Part shown: positions 1 to 6,923 of the stretch, in pieces | Layout: every line of letters starts with the position of its first letter | Position numbering within the stretch: position 1 is the stretch's first letter | DNA from: Lachnospiraceae bacterium UBA1766 | GTDB lineage: Bacteria; Bacillota; Clostridia; Lachnospirales; Lachnospiraceae | NCBI GenBank assembly: GCA_002314715.1 | Contig: DCGY01000033.1 | Location: 1 to 28,709, forward strand | DNA length: 28,709 nucleotides | Reading direction: 5' to 3' | Notes under the pieces: generated by a model | Told to the model about the DNA's origin: nothing | What the model saw: the letters and a program-made list of their open reading frames with translations, nothing else | Database searches by the model: none | Position numbers and translations under genes: made by a program

Positions 1-418
1 CAAATCTGAAAGGCTTTGTTACAACACCTACAGTAAGAATTCCCATGTCTTTTGCAATTCTTGAAATAACAGGAGCTGCACCAGTACCAGTTCCACCACC
101 CATACCACAGGTAATGAAAACCATATCAGCTCCACGAATAGCAGACTGAAGTTCTTCAGAACTTTCCTCAGCTGCCTTTTCACCAATTTCAGGCTTAGCA
201 CCAGCGCCAAGTCCTTTAGTTAACTTTTCGCCGATCTGTATAAGTTTAGGAGCTTTGCAAAGCTGTAATGCCTGCTTATCAGTATTAACACCAATAAAAT
301 CTACTCCTGTAATATTCTCATCTATCATTCTATTAACAGCATTATTACCTGCTCCGCCGACACCTATAACGATAATCTTTGCAGCAGCTTCTGCTTCATT
401 ACTATTAATCTCTATCAA
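1..418 (-). CDS. ftsZ: Cell division protein FtsZ (N-terminal part, cut by window edge)
   Basis: Tubulin-like GTPase that polymerises at midcell to form the Z ring. Only the first 139 codons are in the window; the gene continues past base 1. Translation gives an IIVIGVGGAGNNAVNRM stretch near residue 15, an ITGVDFIGVNTDKQAL segment, and the tubulin signature GMGGGTGTGAAP near residue 104, which together are diagnostic. The start is a TTG whose first base is at 418, preceded by AGGAGG (complement of 427-432) with an 8-nt spacer. The upstream ATG at about 442-444 is out of frame and soon hits a stop, so TTG is the only sensible start. The gene follows ftsQ after an 80-nt gap that holds its own promoter. 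Its codon choice (many GGT, GCT, ATT) and slightly lower G+C differ from the neighbouring mur genes, as expected for a strongly expressed gene. No ftsA lies between ftsQ and ftsZ. Confidence 0.97.
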   Translation of the reverse strand, partial: MIEINSNEAEAAAKIIVIGVGGAGNNAVNRMIDENITGVDFIGVNTDKQALQLCKAPKLIQIGEKLTKGLGAGAKPEIGEKAAEESSEELQSAIRGADMVFITCGMGGGTGTGAAPVISRIAKDMGILTVGVVTKPFRF

Positions 419-460
419 GGGTATTTCCTCCTCTTCTCCACCATAGGCGTTCTACATTTT

Positions 461-489
461 ATCATATATGCTTTTTACAAAATTATCAA
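461..489 (-). promoter_or_regulatory. Predicted sigma-A promoter for ftsZ
   Basis: Read on the minus strand there is TTGATA (complement of 484-489), a 17-nt spacer, and TATGAT (complement of 461-466). Each box matches the housekeeping consensus at 5 of 6 positions. The predicted start near 454 leaves a leader of roughly 36 nt before the TTG codon, containing the strong AGGAGG. This lies entirely in the ftsQ-ftsZ gap and would let ftsZ be expressed above the level of the upstream dcw operon. Confidence 0.65.
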
Positions 490-498
490 CAATTTTTT

Positions 499-1245
499 TT
501 ATAAATTTTCCGGCTTAAAGCTGTATCTGCCATGGTCCTCATCATAAGTTTCCATCTGAAGGGTTCCGCTTTTCCCCTCCAGTTCCTTTAACAGAACCGG
601 AAGCAGCATAATCTTGTCCTCCAACCGATTTTTTTCATTGCCGAGATTTACCTTCACATCTCCAAAATAAAGGGTAATCTCTCCGTTTTCCTTGAAGCGT
701 ATTTTTTCTGTGGGAAGTTCATATTTATTCAGCAAATTCTTGATTTCCAGCGTATCCGCAAATACGGAAGTATTTTCCACCGGAAGTCTCTGCCCCAACA
801 CGGCATAGTCAAACTTCAAACCGATAATCTGAGGCACTCCGCTGGTTTTCACGCTGGAATTTTCCACAATATAACCGTCCTTATCAAAATACATGTTGGT
901 ATCCATATAACGCACATATCCCGCAAGTGCTTTTTCATACACAGAAATCTTTATGGTATCCGGAGACAAAACCTCTACCGTCAATGCGTCCACAAAGGGA
1001 ATGTTATCCACCACTTTGTTATTGTATTTTCTGGATAAGAAAAAGGAGTTGCGGTCCAAAGCGTCCTTTATGACCATGTCCTGTATTTCCTCACGGGTAT
1101 AATGGTAATTTCCCTCCACATACACCTGTTGAATTGTATAGGTAGTAAAAAAATAATTGGCTCCCCACAACAAAACCGCTACCACAATCAATACAACCAA
1201 TATTCTAAAAATCCATTTTTTTCTACTGTTATACACGAATGACAC
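499..1245 (-). CDS. ftsQ: Cell division protein FtsQ/DivIB
   Basis: Bitopic septal protein that works with FtsL (and usually DivIC/FtsB) to hold and activate the FtsW-PBP synthase. The 248-residue product has a short basic cytoplasmic tail (RKKW), one membrane segment at about residues 13-35, then a POTRA-like domain at about 36-105 opening with the typical VYVEGNYHYTREEI pattern, and a beta-rich C-terminal domain. The start shown is GTG at 1245; AGGAG is only 3 nt upstream of it, while a second in-frame GTG three codons later (1236) has a 12-nt spacing, so the exact start is uncertain. The gene overlaps the end of murA by 17 nt, which implies translational coupling. Sequence conservation of this family is low; the assignment rests on topology, the POTRA pattern and position before ftsZ. 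Confidence 0.88.
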   Translation of the reverse strand: MSFVYNSRKKWIFRILVVLIVVAVLLWGANYFFTTYTIQQVYVEGNYHYTREEIQDMVIKDALDRNSFFLSRKYNNKVVDNIPFVDALTVEVLSPDTIKISVYEKALAGYVRYMDTNMYFDKDGYIVENSSVKTSGVPQIIGLKFDYAVLGQRLPVENTSVFADTLEIKNLLNKYELPTEKIRFKENGEITLYFGDVKVNLGNEKNRLEDKIMLLPVLLKELEGKSGTLQMETYDEDHGRYSFKPENL

Positions 1246-2482
1246 GCGCTCCTAACTCTCTGAAATCTCGGCAGATATTCACATATCCCCGATCAATATA
1301 TTCCACTCCGGACAAAACCGTTTCTCCGTCTGCCATAAGGCCTGCCAGCACCAAACCGGCACCACCCCGAAGTTCCTGCGCCTCAATGTTTTTCCCGTGA
1401 AGGTTTTTTCCACCCTTAACAAGTACCCGATGGGCATCCAACTGTTGTATTTCCGCTCCCATTTTCTTTAACGAAGGAAGGATTCGAAATCGGTCTTCAA
1501 AGATATTTTCAATCACACCGGTATTTCCCATCCCCTTGCAAAGTAACGGCAGTATGACGGACTGTAAATCCGTGGGAAATCCGGGATATTCTCCGGTCTC
1601 AATTTTATATGGATTGGCCAGATGTCCCGTTCTTTCCACAAACAGGCCATCCGATAAGGGTTGACATAAAGCTCCCATTTTTTCGGCAGTTTGTATTACT
1701 TTTTCCATCTGTTCCACCGGAGCATCCTTTAAAAAGACGCTTCCTCCTGTCCCTACTGTAGCAAACAAATAGGTTCCGGCCACAATCCGATCCGCAGGAA
1801 TACGGAAACGACAGCCCATAAGCTTTTTTTGTCCCTCAATGCAAAGAATACTTTCTCCGATACCTTCTATCTTTGCCCCGCAATGATTTAGGAATTCACA
1901 CAGTGCCGACACCTCCGGTTCCCTGGCTGCGCCCACAATCCTTGTGACCCCTTCTGCCTTGCATGCTGCCAAAATACAATTCTCTGTCGCTCCCACACTG
2001 GCAATTGGCAATCGCAGGGAAGCTCCTTTTAATGTTTTCGCCCTGCCCCGAAGGAAATGCTCCTCCTCCTGAAACATGGCACCCATTTTCTGAAGGTTCT
2101 CTATATGCAAATCAATCGGGCGACTGCCGATTACACACCCGCCGGGATAATCCACCACCGCTTCCCCCGTACGGGAAAGCAATGCCCCCAGCATACAAAT
2201 GGAAGAACGCATTTTTCGAACGTCCTCTCCCACCAGTGGTGTACTTTTCATGGAATCTGTGCAGATATGCAGCCCATCCTTTTCCCAAAGGACCAGGCAA
2301 CCCAACTGTTTTAGAATCTCTGTCATACGGAAAACATCCGTAATCTTCGGGCAATTCTCCAAAAACACACCTCCGCCTACCAGAATGGTCGCCGCCAAAA
2401 TAGGCAAAGCCGCATTTTTTGACCCCTGAATACGCACCTGTCCCTGTAAAGGAATTCCTCCGTAAATGAGTATTGATTCCAT
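1229..2482 (-). CDS. murA: UDP-N-acetylglucosamine 1-carboxyvinyltransferase (MurA)
   Basis: Transfers enolpyruvate from PEP to UDP-GlcNAc, the first committed step of peptidoglycan precursor synthesis, in the cytosol. Visible landmarks, numbered from the upstream ATG at 2497, are GSKNAALPIL (substrate Lys27-Asn28), the loop GGCVIGSRPIDLH with the catalytic, fosfomycin-target Cys121, and GFPTDLQ with the general-base Asp310. I place the start at the ATG at 2482 (codon 6 of the longer frame): it has AGGA with a 6-nt spacer and gives the family-typical beginning MESILIYGG, while the upstream ATG has no ribosome site. That gives 417 residues, the normal length. It sits between ftsW and ftsQ and overlaps ftsQ. 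This is the slot where murG/murB are found in the Bacillus cluster. Many Firmicutes have two MurA paralogues; I cannot tell which this one is. Confidence 0.95.
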   Translation of the reverse strand: MESILIYGGIPLQGQVRIQGSKNAALPILAATILVGGGVFLENCPKITDVFRMTEILKQLGCLVLWEKDGLHICTDSMKSTPLVGEDVRKMRSSICMLGALLSRTGEAVVDYPGGCVIGSRPIDLHIENLQKMGAMFQEEEHFLRGRAKTLKGASLRLPIASVGATENCILAACKAEGVTRIVGAAREPEVSALCEFLNHCGAKIEGIGESILCIEGQKKLMGCRFRIPADRIVAGTYLFATVGTGGSVFLKDAPVEQMEKVIQTAEKMGALCQPLSDGLFVERTGHLANPYKIETGEYPGFPTDLQSVILPLLCKGMGNTGVIENIFEDRFRILPSLKKMGAEIQQLDAHRVLVKGGKNLHGKNIEAQELRGGAGLVLAGLMADGETVLSGVEYIDRGYVNICRDFRELGARVIRV

Positions 2483-2535
2483 ATTGTTTCCTGCCATCGG
2501 GAATTATTCTATTTTATGACAGGAAAAGATATCTG

Positions 2536-3693
2536 TTACATTTCTTTCAGTTGTATATTTCTGGCCACATTAAAGACCAGCCCAATCTCTATCAGCAGGA
2601 ATAAAATAGAGGATCCACCATAACTGATAAACGGCAAAGAAATACCGGTATTGGGAATGGTGTTGGTAACAACCGCTATATTCAATACCGCCTGTACCGC
2701 AATATGTCCGATTACACCAACCACCAGCATGGCGCTGAAAAGGTTGGGGGCATTATTTGCAATAATCATCATTCGCCAAATTAAAAGAACAAACATCAGG
2801 ATAATGGCAATGGCACCAAACATACCCAATTCCTCGCAAATAATGGAGAAAATCATATCATTCTGTGACTCGGGAATAAAGCTTAATTTTTGCATACTTT
2901 GACCCAGGCCTTTTCCCCATACGCCACCGCTACCGATTGCATACAATGCCTGGAGGGTTTGGAAACCCTGGTCCTTCGCATAGCTTTCCGGATCCAGCCA
3001 AGCCAAAATACGACCCCCTCGGAAACCGCCGCCAAATATGCCTGCCTTAATAATGTAAACTGCTCCCGCCGCACAGGCTATAGCCACCAATCCCAAAACA
3101 ATAAATTTCTTATAGTCCCTGCTGGCCACAAAAACCATTGCTGCAGCAATTGCCATAACTATAATTGCCGAGCTTAAGTTATCGGTAATCACGTAAATCA
3201 TAGCCGCCAGCGGAATGGGTATCGCCATAATCAGTCCAAAGCCCTTCCAGGTACTTACTTTTTTCCCCATTTTGGATATTACCACTGCCAGTAAAATAAT
3301 CACCGCCAGCTTTGCAATTTCGGCAGGCTGAAGGTTAAAGGGAATACCCGGCAAACGGATCCAGCGTCTCGCCTTATGGGATTCTACACCCAGGGGCGAT
3401 AATACCAATACAATCAGTATTGCAGACGCGAAATAGGCAAATAATGCTGATTTCGCGATCCATTTCTGTGGTACAAAGGCCATAATTCCCATGGCGATTA
3501 ACCCCAAAATGGCTGCCGCCAGCTGATTCTTCAAAAAGTGAGCCGGATCTCCGAATTCGGACGTAGCTGTATAGGAACTGGCAGAATATATCATAACCAG
3601 TCCAAAACCAATCAAAAACAAAACGATAAACAAAAGACTGTAGTCAAAATAAAATTCCGCTTGTTCTTTCTTTCTTCTTTGCTTCTTTTCCAT
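2536..3693 (-). CDS. ftsW: SEDS-family peptidoglycan glycosyltransferase FtsW/SpoVE
   Basis: Integral membrane glycan polymerase that uses lipid II and pairs with a class B PBP for septal wall synthesis. The 385-residue product shows about ten hydrophobic segments after a basic N-terminal tail. Family landmarks are HKARRWIRLPG followed by QPAEIAK (residues 106-128), the periplasmic loop FIPESQNDMIF with the expected catalytic Asp279, and LPFISYGGSS near the C-terminus (353-362). The ATG start at 3693 is preceded by AAGGGA at a 9-nt spacing. It lies 22 nt after murD and 53 nt before the chosen murA start. In this family FtsW and the sporulation-specific SpoVE cannot be separated from sequence alone; position among division genes favours FtsW. 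Confidence 0.93.
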   Translation of the reverse strand: MEKKQRRKKEQAEFYFDYSLLFIVLFLIGFGLVMIYSASSYTATSEFGDPAHFLKNQLAAAILGLIAMGIMAFVPQKWIAKSALFAYFASAILIVLVLSPLGVESHKARRWIRLPGIPFNLQPAEIAKLAVIILLAVVISKMGKKVSTWKGFGLIMAIPIPLAAMIYVITDNLSSAIIVMAIAAAMVFVASRDYKKFIVLGLVAIACAAGAVYIIKAGIFGGGFRGGRILAWLDPESYAKDQGFQTLQALYAIGSGGVWGKGLGQSMQKLSFIPESQNDMIFSIICEELGMFGAIAIILMFVLLIWRMMIIANNAPNLFSAMLVVGVIGHIAVQAVLNIAVVTNTIPNTGISLPFISYGGSSILFLLIEIGLVFNVARNIQLKEM

Positions 3694-3715
3694 GTTTCAA
3701 TATCCCTTCAGGCAA

Positions 3716-5077
3716 TTACAGAGCATTTACATAGTCCTTAAACAATTTTCCTCTGGTCTCATAATTGGGGAACATACCCCAGCTTGCGCAGGCAGGGGAA
3801 AGTAAAACCGCATCCCCGGGCTCTGCCAGTTCGGTACAAAGCTTCAGGCACTCCTCATATGTATCCGCAAAGCGAATTGCCTCAAATCCATGCGCTCTGG
3901 CACATTCCGCAATTTTTTCTCTGGTTTGTCCGATCAAAACCAAACATTTCACCTTGCCGTCAAAGCTTTCAATCCACTCATCATATTCATTGTGCTTATC
4001 ATATCCACCACCAATCAGAATGGTGGGCTTACTCATGGCACGAATACCCTGAATGGCCGCATCCGGATTGGTACCCTTGGAATCATTGTAATAATCCACA
4101 CCACCCTTGGTGGCAACAAATTCAATTCGATGCTCTACCGCATGAAATCCGGCAATCACCTTCAAAATGGTCTCCATGGGGACACCCATGCCCTCAGCCA
4201 TTGCGATGGCCGCCATGACATTTTCCACATTGCAAAGGCCTACCAGATTCATACCGGTATGAACATTCAAAAGGGGTTCCACGACGCCGTCAACAGCCTT
4301 AACAATCATTTCTCCCTGAAGGAAATATCCGTTTTCCAATTCGTTATGAGAGGAGAACAAAACCGCCTTCGCAGGACAACGATCGGCAAACTCTCTGGTA
4401 TATTCATTATCGTAATTCAGAACACAGATTTCTTCCTTGGTCTGATTCATGGCAATTGCCTCTTTGGCAGCGGCATAAGCCTCCATGGTATGATGTCTGT
4501 TTAAATGGTCCGGAGTAATATTTAACACAGCAGAAACCCTGGGGCAGAAGGTATGAACCGTCTCCAGCTGGAAGGAACTGATTTCACCCACCGTAACGGT
4601 CTTTTCCGTTGTCTTCTCTGCTTCCAGTGTATAAGGATTTCCGATATTACCGACTACAAATACATTTTCCTCTCCCAAATACGCCTTCATGATATCGCCC
4701 ATAAGGGTTGTGGTAGTGGTTTTTCCGTTGGTACCGGTGATTGCAATAACCTGTCCCTTTTCCAACAAATAACCCAACTCGATTTCACCCAGAATTTGGG
4801 CGCCGTTTTCTCTCAGTGCATTTACCATGGGAATATCTGTAGGAACTCCCGGACTCAATACAACTATCTGAATGCTGTTTAATACATCCTGAGGCAATAC
4901 ACCGGTAATGCACTGTGCTTTACAGCCCTCCGGAAGCTTCTTTTCCAGATCCTCCGGGGTAAGTGCTTCATTACTATCATAAAAAAGAATCTCTGTTTCA
5001 AATTTATTTAACAAGCGTACAGCTCCTACTCCACTGATTCCGCTTCCTACCACAAGGCACTTTTGTCCTTCAAACAT
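3716..5077 (-). CDS. murD: UDP-N-acetylmuramoyl-L-alanine--D-glutamate ligase (MurD)
   Basis: ATP-dependent cytosolic ligase adding D-Glu to UDP-MurNAc-L-Ala. The 453-residue protein has an N-terminal Rossmann-like domain (LVVGSGISGVGAVRLL, residues 8-23), the Mur-ligase P-loop ITGTNGKTTTTTL (113-125), the central-domain segment LNITPDHLNRH (185-195), EHRIE (315-319), NDSKGTNPDA (331-340), and the C-terminal LSPACASWGMFPNYETRG (426-443). These are all standard for MurD. The ATG start at 5077 has AGGAGG (complement of 5084-5089) with a 6-nt spacer, among the strongest ribosome sites in this cluster. It follows the second PBP gene after 39 nt. In related clusters mraY precedes murD; here it does not. 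Confidence 0.96.
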   Translation of the reverse strand: MFEGQKCLVVGSGISGVGAVRLLNKFETEILFYDSNEALTPEDLEKKLPEGCKAQCITGVLPQDVLNSIQIVVLSPGVPTDIPMVNALRENGAQILGEIELGYLLEKGQVIAITGTNGKTTTTTLMGDIMKAYLGEENVFVVGNIGNPYTLEAEKTTEKTVTVGEISSFQLETVHTFCPRVSAVLNITPDHLNRHHTMEAYAAAKEAIAMNQTKEEICVLNYDNEYTREFADRCPAKAVLFSSHNELENGYFLQGEMIVKAVDGVVEPLLNVHTGMNLVGLCNVENVMAAIAMAEGMGVPMETILKVIAGFHAVEHRIEFVATKGGVDYYNDSKGTNPDAAIQGIRAMSKPTILIGGGYDKHNEYDEWIESFDGKVKCLVLIGQTREKIAECARAHGFEAIRFADTYEECLKLCTELAEPGDAVLLSPACASWGMFPNYETRGKLFKDYVNAL

Positions 5078-5116
5078 ATTGTTCCTCCTCTTGTATAGAT
5101 CCTATATGACCCATAC

Positions 5117-6841
5117 TTATTCATAATTATACTCCATAATACCCAAATACGGAAGAATATTTTCAAAAAGCTGACGAATAATCGGAGCCGCGATTTGTCC
5201 GCCATAGTAGACGCCTTTGGGATTATTGATAATAGCCAGAGCGATAACCCGGGGATCGTCCGCCGGAGCAAATCCCAAAAAAGAAGCAATGTACTTTCCG
5301 CTTCCTCTGGGAAGGGTTTGGGACGTTGCCGTCTTTCCACCGATTCGATACCCCTGCACCTGACCGTTTTTTCCTCCTCCCTCCGAAACCACCTTTTCCA
5401 GGATTTCTCTTAACAGTGCCGAAGTCTCCCCGGAAATAATTCCTTCCCGGGTGGAATAGTGAAAAATCTGCTCTTCTCCCCGGGCATCCACCGATTTTAT
5501 TCCGAAATGAGGCGTAATCCGGACTCCCCCGTTAATCAGCGAAGAAACGGTAGTCAGAAGCTGAATCGGTGTAATCTGAAAGGACTGGCCAAAGGATACG
5601 GTAGCCAGCTCCACATCCCCCATATTTTCCTGTTTGTGCATAATGGTAGACGCTTCCCCCGGCAAATCAATACCCGTTTTGGTGCGAAGACCAAACTGTT
5701 CAAAATACCGGCAATATTTCTCTACCCCAAGGCGAAGTCCCACCGTTACAAACACCGGATTACAGGAATTCATGGTAGCATGCACAAAATCCTCCGACCC
5801 ATGTCCCTTTATTTTATGGCATCGGATTTTACGGTCTTCCACAATCACATATCCCGGGCAAAAAAAGGAAGAATCCTTGGTCACTACTCCCTCTTCCAAG
5901 CCTGCGGCAGCCGTTATGATTTTGAAGGTGGAACCGGGTTCATAGGTATCATTGATACAACCGTTTCTCCACATCCGGTTCAGCGCATCCTGGGTATTGG
6001 TATCCGACAGTGTCTCCTCCAATGCTCCGGAAAGGGTAAAGGGATCGTTTAGATTGAATTCCGGATAGTTTACCATGGCATACAACTCCCCGTTATTTGG
6101 ATTCATGACCAAAATGGATACGCCGGTTGCCTCTTTGGTTTCCATGGCCTGACCGGCCAATTGCATCGCATAGGTCTGAATATTTCGGTCCAGGGAGATC
6201 ACCAAATCTTTTCCCGCAATTGGTTCGCTTCTTCGTTCTCCCTCCCGAAGCACCTCAATTCCTTTGGCGTCTGTCATGGTTAAAATCTGCCCATCCGTAC
6301 CCTTTAATATCTGCTCATAGGTAACCTCCAGTCCCAATATTCCCTGATTGTCACCTCCCGTAAAACCGAGTACTTTACTGGCCAAATCTCCATAAGGATA
6401 ATATCTTTTATAATCTTCATCCACCTTAATGCCGGCAATATCCAGATCCCGAATTCGGTCTCCTGTTTCCTTATCCACATTACTTTGGATGCGCTCCAAC
6501 GCCGTATATTTTTCTACCCGCTTTCGCACATACTCCTCCGAAAGCCCCAATTCCCTGCACAAAACATCGATTACCTGCATGGGGTTTTCAATCTGGTTAT
6601 GAATTACCGAAACGGTACATACCAGACGATTATCCGCCAATACCGTGCCGTTTCTATCCAAAATCCTCCCTCTTGCAGCCTTGATATCCCGCTCTCTTTC
6701 ATGAAGTTTCGTCGCCTTTTCGGAATAATAATCCCCTTTTACACAAATCAAATAGCCGATTCGAACCAACAACAAGAGAAGCATTAGGGAAAGTAGCATA
6801 GCCAATACGGTAATTTTCTTTCTGTGAAACTGTAAATTCAT
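5117..6841 (-). CDS. Class B penicillin-binding protein (SpoVD/FtsI type) with KTA in place of KTG
   Basis: Membrane-anchored DD-transpeptidase for peptidoglycan cross-linking. Numbering from the upstream ATG at 6853 (578 residues): one membrane segment at about 14-38, PBP dimerisation domain at about 55-210 (RGRILDRNG at 61-69), and a transpeptidase domain at about 245-565. The SxxK motif is S308-T-F-K and the SxN motif is S363-C-N. The third motif reads K507-T-A-T instead of KTG-T (Ala codon 5327-5329). No PASTA domain is present. I prefer the ATG at 6841 (574 residues): it has GAGG with a 6-nt spacer, while the ATG at 6853 has no ribosome site and lies inside a hairpin. This is the second of two tandem PBP genes, as with pbpB-spoVD in Bacillus, so it may be the SpoVD counterpart, but sporulation cannot be judged from this window. 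Confidence 0.93.
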   Translation of the reverse strand: MNLQFHRKKITVLAMLLSLMLLLLLVRIGYLICVKGDYYSEKATKLHERERDIKAARGRILDRNGTVLADNRLVCTVSVIHNQIENPMQVIDVLCRELGLSEEYVRKRVEKYTALERIQSNVDKETGDRIRDLDIAGIKVDEDYKRYYPYGDLASKVLGFTGGDNQGILGLEVTYEQILKGTDGQILTMTDAKGIEVLREGERRSEPIAGKDLVISLDRNIQTYAMQLAGQAMETKEATGVSILVMNPNNGELYAMVNYPEFNLNDPFTLSGALEETLSDTNTQDALNRMWRNGCINDTYEPGSTFKIITAAAGLEEGVVTKDSSFFCPGYVIVEDRKIRCHKIKGHGSEDFVHATMNSCNPVFVTVGLRLGVEKYCRYFEQFGLRTKTGIDLPGEASTIMHKQENMGDVELATVSFGQSFQITPIQLLTTVSSLINGGVRITPHFGIKSVDARGEEQIFHYSTREGIISGETSALLREILEKVVSEGGGKNGQVQGYRIGGKTATSQTLPRGSGKYIASFLGFAPADDPRVIALAIINNPKGVYYGGQIAAPIIRQLFENILPYLGIMEYNYE

Positions 6842-6894
6842 AAAAAACCTCATGATAAGGGGTTACTACAATGTATTCCCGTTATCATGAGGTT
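6842..6894 (-). terminator. Hairpin plus T6 run overlapping the ribosome site of the second PBP gene
   Basis: Perfect 13-bp inverted repeat: 6846-6858 pairs with 6882-6894, with a 23-nt loop in which 3 further G-C pairs (6860-6862 with 6878-6880) can form after one mismatch. On the minus strand the second arm is followed at once by six T residues (complement of 6842-6847, the first two overlapping the arm), the form of an intrinsic terminator. The same arm contains TGAGG, the likely Shine-Dalgarno site of the downstream PBP, whose ATG at 6841 follows the T run directly. The element could therefore reduce readthrough from the upstream PBP gene, mask the ribosome site, or both. Confidence 0.7.
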
Positions 6895-6923
6895 ATTCAA
6901 GCTTCCTCTATTTGATTTCAGCC

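Noticed and set aside
28..210. 60-codon minus-strand frame near the left edge
   Set aside because: It is an out-of-frame reading inside ftsZ; the correct frame starts at the TTG at 418 and gives an unmistakable FtsZ sequence.
3890..4504. 204-codon open frame on the plus strand
   Set aside because: Antisense to murD, with no family pattern and no promoter or ribosome site.
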